A stretch of DNA of 9,223 nt from an uncultured Bacilli bacterium (GTDB lineage: Bacteria > Bacillota_I > Bacilli_A > RF39 > UBA660). The position numbers and the translations under genes are program-made. The notes beneath the pieces were generated by a model, which saw only the letters and a list, made by a program, of their open reading frames with translations, did not search any database and was not told where the DNA came from. Numbering within the stretch: the stretch's first letter is position 1; each line of letters starts with the position of its first letter. Positions 1-4,633 of this stretch are shown in pieces. The stretch covers positions 1 through 9,223 of the forward strand of contig CANRJI010000037.1 in the NCBI GenBank assembly GCA_947630885.1, in the 5' to 3' direction.

Positions 1-302
1 CCATCCATTTGAGCAGCACCAGTAATCATGTTTTTAACATAGTCAGCATGTCCTGGGCAGTCAACGTGAGCATAGTGTCTTTTTGCAGTTTGATACTCAA
101 CGTGTGCTGTATTGATTGTTATTCCTCTTTCTCTTTCTTCTGGAGCTTTATCGATATTTGCATAATCAACGAATTCTGCTCCACCTTTTGCTGCTAATAC
201 CTTTGTAATAGCGGCAGTTAATGTCGTTTTACCATGGTCAACGTGGCCAATTGTACCAATGTTAACATGTGGTTTAGAACGATCAAATTTTTGTTTAGCC
301 AT
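1..302 (-). CDS. tuf: Elongation factor Tu, N-terminal part (cut by window start)
   Basis: EF-Tu is the GTPase that carries aminoacyl-tRNA to the ribosomal A site. The minus strand encodes 100 codons starting MAKQKFDRSKPHVNIGTIGH. The G1 P-loop GHVDHGKT is at residues 19-26, the switch I/G2 motif RGITINTAH begins at 59 with the Mg-binding Thr62, and the G3 motif DCPGH is at 81-85. The frame runs off the left edge after ...GAAQMD, so only part of the GTPase domain is visible; G4 (NKCD) and the two beta-barrel domains lie outside. The ATG at 302 is preceded by a purine-rich AGAGAGG site. It follows fusA after 73 bp, the usual str operon order, and has its own likely promoter in that gap. The family assignment is certain from this segment. 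Confidence 0.98.
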   Translation of the reverse strand, partial: MAKQKFDRSKPHVNIGTIGHVDHGKTTLTAAITKVLAAKGGAEFVDYANIDKAPEERERGITINTAHVEYQTAKRHYAHVDCPGHADYVKNMITGAAQMD

Positions 303-338
303 TATATTTTCCTCTCTTTCTTAATTATTACATATTAT

Positions 339-366
339 ATTTTAACATATAATATTTTTTTTTCAA
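339..366 (-). promoter_or_regulatory. Probable sigma-A promoter for tuf
   Basis: In the 73-bp fusA-tuf gap the minus strand has a -35 TTGAAA (366-361), a 16-bp spacer and a -10 TAAAAT (344-339), with an extended -10 TG at 347-346. It overlaps a perfect AT-only inverted repeat (332-340 with 347-355, 9-bp arms, 6-nt loop). An internal tuf promoter would allow EF-Tu to be made in excess over the ribosomal proteins, as is known for str operons. The region is very AT-rich, so chance matches are possible. Confidence 0.5.
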
Positions 367-375
367 GTATTTTTA

Positions 376-2448
376 CTAATTTCCACCATTTTTCTTAATG
401 ATTTCATCAGCGATTGATTTTGGAACTTCTTCATAGTGATCTAGTTCCATAACATAGTTTCCACGACCTTGTGTCGAGCTTCTTAAACTTGTTGCATATC
501 CAAACATTTCAGCAAGGGGAACCATTGCTGTAAAGGCTGTGGCATTACCACGAGATTCTTGTCCTTGTGGTTTTCCACGTCTTGCTGTCAAGTCACCAAT
601 TACGGCACCAGTATATTCGTCAGGTGCAGTAACAACTACTTTCATAATTGGTTCTAGGATAACAGGTTTACATTTATTTTTTGCTTCTTTTAAAGCAAGG
701 GATGCAGCAATCTTGAAGGCCATTTCTGATGAGTCGACCTCATGGTATGATCCATCAAATAATGTTGCTTTAACATCAACCATTGGATAACCCGCAAGAA
801 TACCAGTTTGCATTGCTTCTTGAAGTCCTTTATCAATGACAGGAATGTATTCTCTTGGAACGACACCGCCGACAATATTATCGACAAATTCGTATCCTTT
901 ATCAGGATTTGGTTCAAAGCGAACCCAAACATGTCCGTATTGTCCACGACCACCTGATTGTTTAATATGCTTTCCTTCGCACTCGCCCATTTGTGTAATT
1001 GTTTCACGGTAAGCAACCATTGGTGCTCCAACTGTTGCTTCGACACCAAACTCTCTACGCATTCTATCGACGATAATATCGAGGTGAAGTTCACCCATAC
1101 CAGAGATAGTCGTTTGACCTGTTTCTGGATCAGTTTGCATTCTGAAAGTTGGATCTTCTTCAGCAAGTTTTTGAAGGGCAATAGCCATCTTCTCTTGGTC
1201 ATTTTTGGTTTTTGGTTCTACTGCTTGCGTAATAACCGGTTCAGGAAATTCCATACCTTTCATGATAACTGGTTTTTTCTCATCACATAGTGTATCAGCA
1301 GTTGTCGTATTTTTAAGGCCTACTGCCGCACCAATCTCACCAGCATAAATTTCAGGAATTTCTTCACGGTGATTAGCATGCATTAAAAGGATACGTCCAA
1401 TTCTTTCTTTAACATTCTTCGTTGAATTTAATACGTATGAACCACTAGTTAGCTTTCCTGAGTATACTCTAAAGAAAGTTAATCTTCCAACGAATGGGTC
1501 AGTGGCAATCTTAAATGCTAAAGCTGTAAATGGTTCTGAATCTGATGGATGTCTTAGTACTACTTCTCCCTTAGGATCAGTACATTCGATAGCTTCGACA
1601 TCAGTTGGTGCAGGTAAGTAATCTAAAACAGCATCAAGTAATAATTTAACACCCATATTTCCTAGGGCAGTACCACATAAAACTGGGAAAAATTCTGCTT
1701 TTAAAACGCCGGTTCTGATGGCTTTCTTAAGTTCTTCAGCACCAATTTCTTCACCATCAAGATATTTCATCATTAAATCTTCATCAAAGTCCGCTGCGGC
1801 TTCGATAAGTTTATTTCGATATTCTAAGGCTTTGTCTTTCATATCTTCAGGAATATCTATTTCGGTATAATTTTCTTCCTGTTTACCATCAAAATGATAA
1901 GCCTTCATTGTAACCAAATCAACTACCCCATTAAAATCGGATTCAGCGCCAATTGGTAACTGAGCAGCAGCACAGTTAGCACCTAATCTATCACTAATCG
2001 TACCTAAACTATAATAGAAGTCCGCACCCATTTTATCCATTTTATTGGCGAAAATGATACGTGGTACGCCATATTCATTGGCTTGTCTCCATACTGTTTC
2101 ACTCTGAGGTTCAACACCGGCTTGGGCATCGATAAGTAAAACAGCACCATCTAATACTCTTAGACTTCTCTGTACTTCAATTGTGAAGTCAACGTGTCCT
2201 GGAGTATCGATAATATTTAATCGATAACCCTTCCAATATGCCGTAGTAGCGGCACTTGTAATCGTTATTCCTCTTTCTTGCTCCTGCTCCATCCAGTCCA
2301 TTTGTGATTCACCATCATGTGTTTCACCAATTTTATGAATTTTGTGGGTATGGAAAAGAATTCTCTCGGTACAAGTTGTCTTACCAGCATCGATATGGGC
2401 CATGATTCCAATATTTCTTGTATGTTCTAAGCTTATTTCACGAGCCAT
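376..2448 (-). CDS. fusA: Elongation factor G
   Basis: EF-G is the GTPase that drives ribosomal translocation and, with RRF, ribosome recycling. The protein is 690 residues, normal for bacterial EF-G. Visible motifs are G1 AHIDAGKT (17-24), G2 RGITIT (59-64), G3 DTPGH (81-85), G4 NKMD (135-138), G5-like CGTAL (258-262), the domain III segment GELHLDIIVDRM (452-463), the domain IV segment SGGRGQYGHV (498-507), and the C-terminal domain V stretch up to EIIKKNGGN. The position after the P-loop reads TTCTERIL where TTTTERIL is usual, a mild change. The ATG at 2448 has an AAAGGA site about 9 nt upstream. It lies 61 bp after the unknown 95-aa ORF and 73 bp before tuf, within the str operon. The stop is TAG. 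No terminator is seen after it. Confidence 0.98.
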   Translation of the reverse strand: MAREISLEHTRNIGIMAHIDAGKTTCTERILFHTHKIHKIGETHDGESQMDWMEQEQERGITITSAATTAYWKGYRLNIIDTPGHVDFTIEVQRSLRVLDGAVLLIDAQAGVEPQSETVWRQANEYGVPRIIFANKMDKMGADFYYSLGTISDRLGANCAAAQLPIGAESDFNGVVDLVTMKAYHFDGKQEENYTEIDIPEDMKDKALEYRNKLIEAAADFDEDLMMKYLDGEEIGAEELKKAIRTGVLKAEFFPVLCGTALGNMGVKLLLDAVLDYLPAPTDVEAIECTDPKGEVVLRHPSDSEPFTALAFKIATDPFVGRLTFFRVYSGKLTSGSYVLNSTKNVKERIGRILLMHANHREEIPEIYAGEIGAAVGLKNTTTADTLCDEKKPVIMKGMEFPEPVITQAVEPKTKNDQEKMAIALQKLAEEDPTFRMQTDPETGQTTISGMGELHLDIIVDRMRREFGVEATVGAPMVAYRETITQMGECEGKHIKQSGGRGQYGHVWVRFEPNPDKGYEFVDNIVGGVVPREYIPVIDKGLQEAMQTGILAGYPMVDVKATLFDGSYHEVDSSEMAFKIAASLALKEAKNKCKPVILEPIMKVVVTAPDEYTGAVIGDLTARRGKPQGQESRGNATAFTAMVPLAEMFGYATSLRSSTQGRGNYVMELDHYEEVPKSIADEIIKKNGGN

Positions 2449-2509
2449 AATTCATATTCCTTTCTTCTTTTATTTTATTTCTAATTTGTTAAATTTAATT
2501 TTATAAATG

Positions 2510-2797
2510 TTAGTAATTTTTCCAAATATAATTAACATCGCCATCATCATAGAAGATAAAATTTTCTCTTCCGACAATATCTAATAGTTTTTCATATTTA
2601 TCTACTAGCTTACTAGCAAGCTTTTCTCTTTCTTCAGAAGATAATTCATTATATCTTGTTCGGTAATCAGTAAGATCACGAATTATTTCATCATATAAAG
2701 GCATACTAGTATCTTGGTCATCATCTTGATAATCTTCAAAAGCAAGAGATAATCTAAAAAGACGATATCCTATATTTTCATATTTCCTTTTAGTCAT
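2510..2797 (-). CDS. Unrecognised 95-residue acidic protein inside the str operon
   Basis: I do not recognise a family. The protein is acidic (22 Asp/Glu against 15 Lys/Arg) and tyrosine-rich (10 Tyr in 95), with an acidic run EDYQDDDQD at residues 21-29, a likely helical charged segment around 50-77 (ELSSEEREKL onward), and an acidic-aromatic C-terminus around FIFYDDGDVNYIW (80-92). No signal peptide, membrane segment or Cys is seen. The ATG at 2797 is preceded by AAGGGG, a fair ribosome binding site, about 7 nt upstream. It sits 45 bp after rpsG and 61 bp before fusA, on the same strand, with no promoter or terminator seen around it, so it is presumably co-transcribed with the ribosomal genes. 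The placement suggests a translation-linked role, but that is inference only. The rpsG-fusA gap normally holds no gene in Firmicutes. Confidence 0.75.
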   Translation of the reverse strand: MTKRKYENIGYRLFRLSLAFEDYQDDDQDTSMPLYDEIIRDLTDYRTRYNELSSEEREKLASKLVDKYEKLLDIVGRENFIFYDDGDVNYIWKNY

Positions 2798-2842
2798 AAT
2801 TTTTCCCCTTATGATTTAATAATGTCAATAAATATATTTGAA

Positions 2843-3310
2843 TTACCATCTATAATGAGCAAAGGCTTTATTTGCTTCAGCCATCTTATGTGTATCATCT
2901 TTCTTCTTAACAGAAGCACCTGTTCCATTTGATGCATCAATGATTTCATTAGCAAGATTTTCCGCCATTGAATGACCATTTCTAAGTCTTGCATATTGTG
3001 CTAACCAACGAAATGCTAATGCTTGTGCTCTATCTGGTTTTACTTCAACGGGAACTTGATAGTTTGATCCACCTACTCTTCTTGATTTTACTTCAAGTGA
3101 TGGCTTAATATTATTCATGGCTTTTTCAAATACAACCATAGCATCTTCGCCCGTTTTCTCTTTTACTATATCAAAGGCTTCATAAATTATTTTTTGAGCA
3201 GTACCTTTTTTACCATCTTTCATAATGTGGTTAACTAATTTAGTAACTACTTTTGAATTATAAATAGGATCCGCTAAAACATCTCTTTTTGTTGCTCTTT
3301 TCTTTCTCAT
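2843..3310 (-). CDS. rpsG: 30S ribosomal protein S7
   Basis: S7 is a primary 16S rRNA-binding protein that nucleates assembly of the 30S head and lines the E site. The protein is 155 residues, standard for Firmicutes. Diagnostic stretches are AxKRDVLxDPIYNSKVV near the N-terminus (residues 6-22), SRRVGGSNYQVPVEV (76-90), a tryptophan-containing ALAFRWL segment, and the nearly invariant DDTHKMAEANKAFAHYRW C-terminus. The ATG at 3310 has a strong GGAAGGAGGA site ending 10 nt upstream. It follows rpsL by 38 bp and precedes the unknown 95-aa ORF by 45 bp, so it is translated from the str transcript. In other bacteria S7 is the autoregulator of this operon; no matching regulatory structure was identified in the rpsL-rpsG gap here. 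Confidence 0.98.
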   Translation of the reverse strand: MRKKRATKRDVLADPIYNSKVVTKLVNHIMKDGKKGTAQKIIYEAFDIVKEKTGEDAMVVFEKAMNNIKPSLEVKSRRVGGSNYQVPVEVKPDRAQALAFRWLAQYARLRNGHSMAENLANEIIDASNGTGASVKKKDDTHKMAEANKAFAHYRW

Positions 3311-3348
3311 AGTATATAGTTCCTCCTTCCAATATTATTAATTTTTAT

Positions 3349-3762
3349 TTACTTCTTTTCTTTTTTAGCACCGTACTTACTTCTACCTTGACGTCTATTT
3401 TGAACTCCAGCAGTATCTAAAGTACCTCTAATGATGTGATATCTGACACCGATTAAGTCTTTAACACGTCCACCTCTTATTAAAACAACACTGTGTTCTT
3501 GTAAGTTGTGACCAATTCCTGGAATATAGCAAGTAACTTCCATACCATTAGATAATCTAACTCTCGCATATTTTCTTAATGCTGAGTTTGGCTTCTTTGG
3601 TGTAATAGTTCCAACACGAGTACATACTCCTCTCTTCTGAGGTGATACTTGAATTGTCTGTTTCTTTTGGATACTATTTTTTCCTACTAATAATACTGGT
3701 GATTTACTCTTTCTAGTTTTCTTTGTTCTTGGTTTCTTTGTTAATTGATTAATTGTAGGCAT
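3349..3762 (-). CDS. rpsL: 30S ribosomal protein S12, with Ile at the conserved PGVRYH proline
   Basis: S12 lies at the decoding centre and controls accuracy and streptomycin response. The protein is 137 residues, with the longer N-terminal region typical of Firmicutes. Diagnostic segments are PQKRGVCTRVGT (41-52), TPKKPNSALRK (54-64; K56 corresponds to the streptomycin-resistance lysine K42/K43 of E. coli), GHNLQEHSV (84-92) and GGRVKDL (97-103; K101 corresponds to K87/K88). Asp102 is the site that RimO methylthiolates in many bacteria. The next residue pair is normally Pro-Gly, but here codon 104 is ATC (Ile), giving KDLIGVRYH. The ATG at 3762 has AAGGAG 7 nt upstream. It is the first gene of the str operon, behind a strong promoter and a 5' leader of about 90 nt. 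The stop is TAA. Confidence 0.98.
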   Translation of the reverse strand: MPTINQLTKKPRTKKTRKSKSPVLLVGKNSIQKKQTIQVSPQKRGVCTRVGTITPKKPNSALRKYARVRLSNGMEVTCYIPGIGHNLQEHSVVLIRGGRVKDLIGVRYHIIRGTLDTAGVQNRRQGRSKYGAKKEKK

Positions 3763-3818
3763 TATTTCACTCCTTTCTTACACATATCCTGGTGTTTCAT
3801 TTTTTATTTTAAATATAA

Positions 3819-3838
3819 GTTTTGTCCCACGACAAAAC
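3819..3838 (-). promoter_or_regulatory. Perfect hairpin in the rpsL (str operon) 5' leader
   Basis: The minus-strand leader contains GTTTTGTC-GTGG-GACAAAAC, a perfect 8-bp stem with a 4-nt loop, extendable by a G-U and an A-U pair. It begins about 14 nt after the predicted transcription start and ends 56 nt before the rpsL ATG. It lacks a following U-run, so it is not an obvious terminator. It could be an mRNA-stabilising 5' hairpin, a protein-binding leader element, or a DNA operator (as DNA it is a near-palindrome). No known family was recognised. Confidence 0.55.
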
Positions 3839-3858
3839 CTAAAATAACCAGCGATATA

Positions 3859-3887
3859 AATATAACATTTTTAAAGATTCAAGTCAA
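3859..3887 (-). promoter_or_regulatory. sigma-A promoter of the str operon
   Basis: The minus strand has -35 TTGACT (3887-3882), a spacer of exactly 17 bp, and -10 TATATT (3864-3859) preceded by an extended -10 TG (3867-3866). The predicted start is near 3852, leaving a leader of about 90 nt before rpsL. It lies downstream of the spoVS terminator, so the str operon is an independent transcription unit. Confidence 0.8.
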
Positions 3888-3961
3888 GAACTTTTTTTAT
3901 TTTTCTTGGCAAATAAATAACTATACCCTATTTATTATATGTTAAAATGAATAATTGATAC

Positions 3962-3983
3962 AAAAAGAGGCCTATTTGGCCTC
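3962..3983 (-). terminator. Intrinsic terminator of spoVS, with the stop codon in its loop
   Basis: On the minus strand GAGGCC-AAATA-GGCCTC forms a perfect 6-bp GC-rich stem followed directly by five U. The spoVS stop codon TAG (3974-3972) spans the loop and the first base of the 3' arm, so the last codons of the gene form the 5' arm. Confidence 0.85.
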
Positions 3984-4232
3984 GACAATAAGTTTAATTG
4001 CGGTTCTTTCTTCCCCATCGATATTGATATCGATAAAAGCAGGTGTACAAACAAGATTTTTTCCTGATGGTGCCACAAATCCTCTTGCAATGGCTACTCC
4101 TTTAATCGCTTGATTTAATGCTCCAGCACCGATTGCTTGAACTTCGACGATGCCTTTCTCCCGAAAGACATTAGCAAGCGCACCGGCAACAGAATTGGGA
4201 TTTGATTTCGATGAAACTTTAATTGTTTCCAT
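3972..4232 (-). CDS. spoVS: Stage V sporulation protein S family protein
   Basis: SpoVS is a small Alba-fold, probably nucleic-acid-binding protein required for late spore development in Bacillus; homologues also occur in non-spore-formers such as Thermus. The protein is 86 residues, the same length as the Bacillus protein, and matches it nearly throughout: KVSSKSNPNSVAGALANV (5-22), QAIGAGALNQAIKGVAIARG (33-52), FVAPSG (53-58), and INIDGEERTAIKLIVEAK at the C-terminus. The ATG at 4232 is set by homology (MEtiKVS); an AAAGGA site lies about 14 nt upstream, longer than usual, with an in-frame TAA between. It stands alone between rpoZ and rpsL with terminators on both sides, but no convincing sigma-A promoter was found in the 96-bp gap upstream. 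Its presence hints at sporulation or a developmental relic but does not prove it. Confidence 0.95.
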   Translation of the reverse strand: METIKVSSKSNPNSVAGALANVFREKGIVEVQAIGAGALNQAIKGVAIARGFVAPSGKNLVCTPAFIDINIDGEERTAIKLIVEAK

Positions 4233-4315
4233 AATTATTTTATCATTCCTTTCTTAGTACACTAAAAATATATGTGAAAGGATAATTTTTAATTCCAATT
4301 ATTTATAGTAGCAAT

Positions 4316-4341
4316 AAAAAAGAAAAGACTATTTCTTTTCT
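4316..4341 (-). terminator. Probable intrinsic terminator of rpoZ, with the stop codon in its loop
   Basis: The minus strand forms AGAAAAG-AAATAGT-CTTTTCT, a perfect 7-bp stem with a 7-nt loop, followed by TTTTTATT. The rpoZ stop TAG (4331-4329) is inside the loop. The stem is AT-rich and therefore weak; its arrangement matches the terminators of the flanking genes ileS and spoVS. Confidence 0.6.
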
Positions 4342-4529
4342 ATGTGAATTAATCCATCATATACTTCTTCGAGGGCTCTACCAATCTCTTTTTGGGATTT
4401 ATACTCTTTAATAGGCTTTTGGTAATAACCAGTTTTCGCCATTTGTCTACTGCGATCAGAAACAATATATACTAGAGCATATTTAGAGTCGACGATATTA
4501 AGAATTTTATCTATTGATGGATATATCAT
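4329..4529 (-). CDS. rpoZ: RNA polymerase omega subunit
   Basis: Omega binds the beta-prime subunit, helps RNA polymerase assembly and in many bacteria takes part in ppGpp response. From the ATG at 4529 the product is 66 residues, matching the 67-residue Bacillus protein. Family features are the N-terminus MIYPSIDKILNIVDSKYALV (compare [20 protein letters not shown]), a basic R-S-R-Q-M segment near residue 26, and the C-terminal EIGRALEEVYDGLI (about 48-61). A longer frame opens at 4571, but the extra 14 residues are not part of the family, and AGGGAG (4545-4540) lies 10 nt upstream of the ATG at 4529, so the shorter start is chosen. In Bacillus it follows gmk; here it is separate, between ileS and spoVS. 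A candidate promoter lies just upstream, and its terminator overlaps the stop. Confidence 0.92.
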   Translation of the reverse strand: MIYPSIDKILNIVDSKYALVYIVSDRSRQMAKTGYYQKPIKEYKSQKEIGRALEEVYDGLIHIEKK

Positions 4530-4553
4530 AAGTATCACACTCCCTATGATATA

Positions 4554-4582
4554 AGCATATCTTAAAGACATGAAAATTACAA
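4554..4582 (-). promoter_or_regulatory. Possible promoter of rpoZ
   Basis: On the minus strand, TTGTAA (4582-4577) is followed after 17 bp by TATGCT (4559-4554). It would start transcription just upstream of the AGGGAG ribosome binding site of rpoZ. It is placed after the ileS terminator, where a new promoter is needed. The -10 match is only 4 of 6. Confidence 0.35.
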
Positions 4583-4603
4583 TCTCATTGACAATAATTT
4601 GAC

Positions 4604-4633
4604 AAAAGAAAAAGAAGATAGTTATTTATCTCC
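4604..4633 (-). terminator. Intrinsic terminator of ileS, with the stop codon in its loop
   Basis: The minus strand forms GGAGATA-AATAAC-TATCTTC (7-bp stem with one G-U pair, 6-nt loop) followed by TTTTTCTTTT. The 3' arm abuts the U-tract. The ileS stop TAA (4624-4622) is inside the loop. Confidence 0.7.

Noticed and set aside
9..197. Plus-strand open frame of 62 codons over tuf
   Set aside because: It is antisense to the conserved EF-Tu GTPase domain, is Cys/Ser-rich shadow sequence and has no family resemblance.
332..363. AT hairpin followed by a T-run on the plus strand, looking like a terminator
   Set aside because: No plus-strand gene exists upstream, and on the minus strand the run precedes the hairpin; promoter overlap is the better reading.
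539..1290. Open frames on both strands inside fusA (539-790 plus, 690-1202 minus, 958-1290 plus)
   Set aside because: All overlap the well-conserved EF-G frame and show no motif of their own.
2809..2994. Minus-strand 61-codon frame overlapping rpsG
   Set aside because: It lies in another frame of the S7 3' end; S7 is the real gene.
3508..3570. S12 residues Tyr65 and Ile83 (RKYARV, PGIGH), which differ from E. coli
   Set aside because: To my knowledge these are usual in Firmicutes S12 and not distinctive, unlike Ile104.
3745..3945. Plus-strand 66-codon frame across the rpsL leader and promoter
   Set aside because: It is antisense to the str promoter and leader, has no Shine-Dalgarno site, and its low-complexity aromatic sequence fits AT-rich noncoding DNA.
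3934..3948. Plus-strand extended -10 like TGTTAAAAT between spoVS and the str promoter
   Set aside because: No -35 at 16-18 bp and no plus-strand gene downstream; it would run antisense into spoVS.
4233..4320. A possible sporulation sigma factor promoter (CATATATT-type -10) for spoVS
   Set aside because: No matching -35 was found at a proper distance, and AT-rich DNA gives such words by chance. No supported promoter is annotated in this 96-bp gap.
4530..4571. A 14-residue N-terminal extension of RpoZ from the ATG at 4571
   Set aside because: The extension overlaps the candidate promoter and ribosome binding site and is absent from the omega family; the ATG at 4529 fits length and Shine-Dalgarno position.
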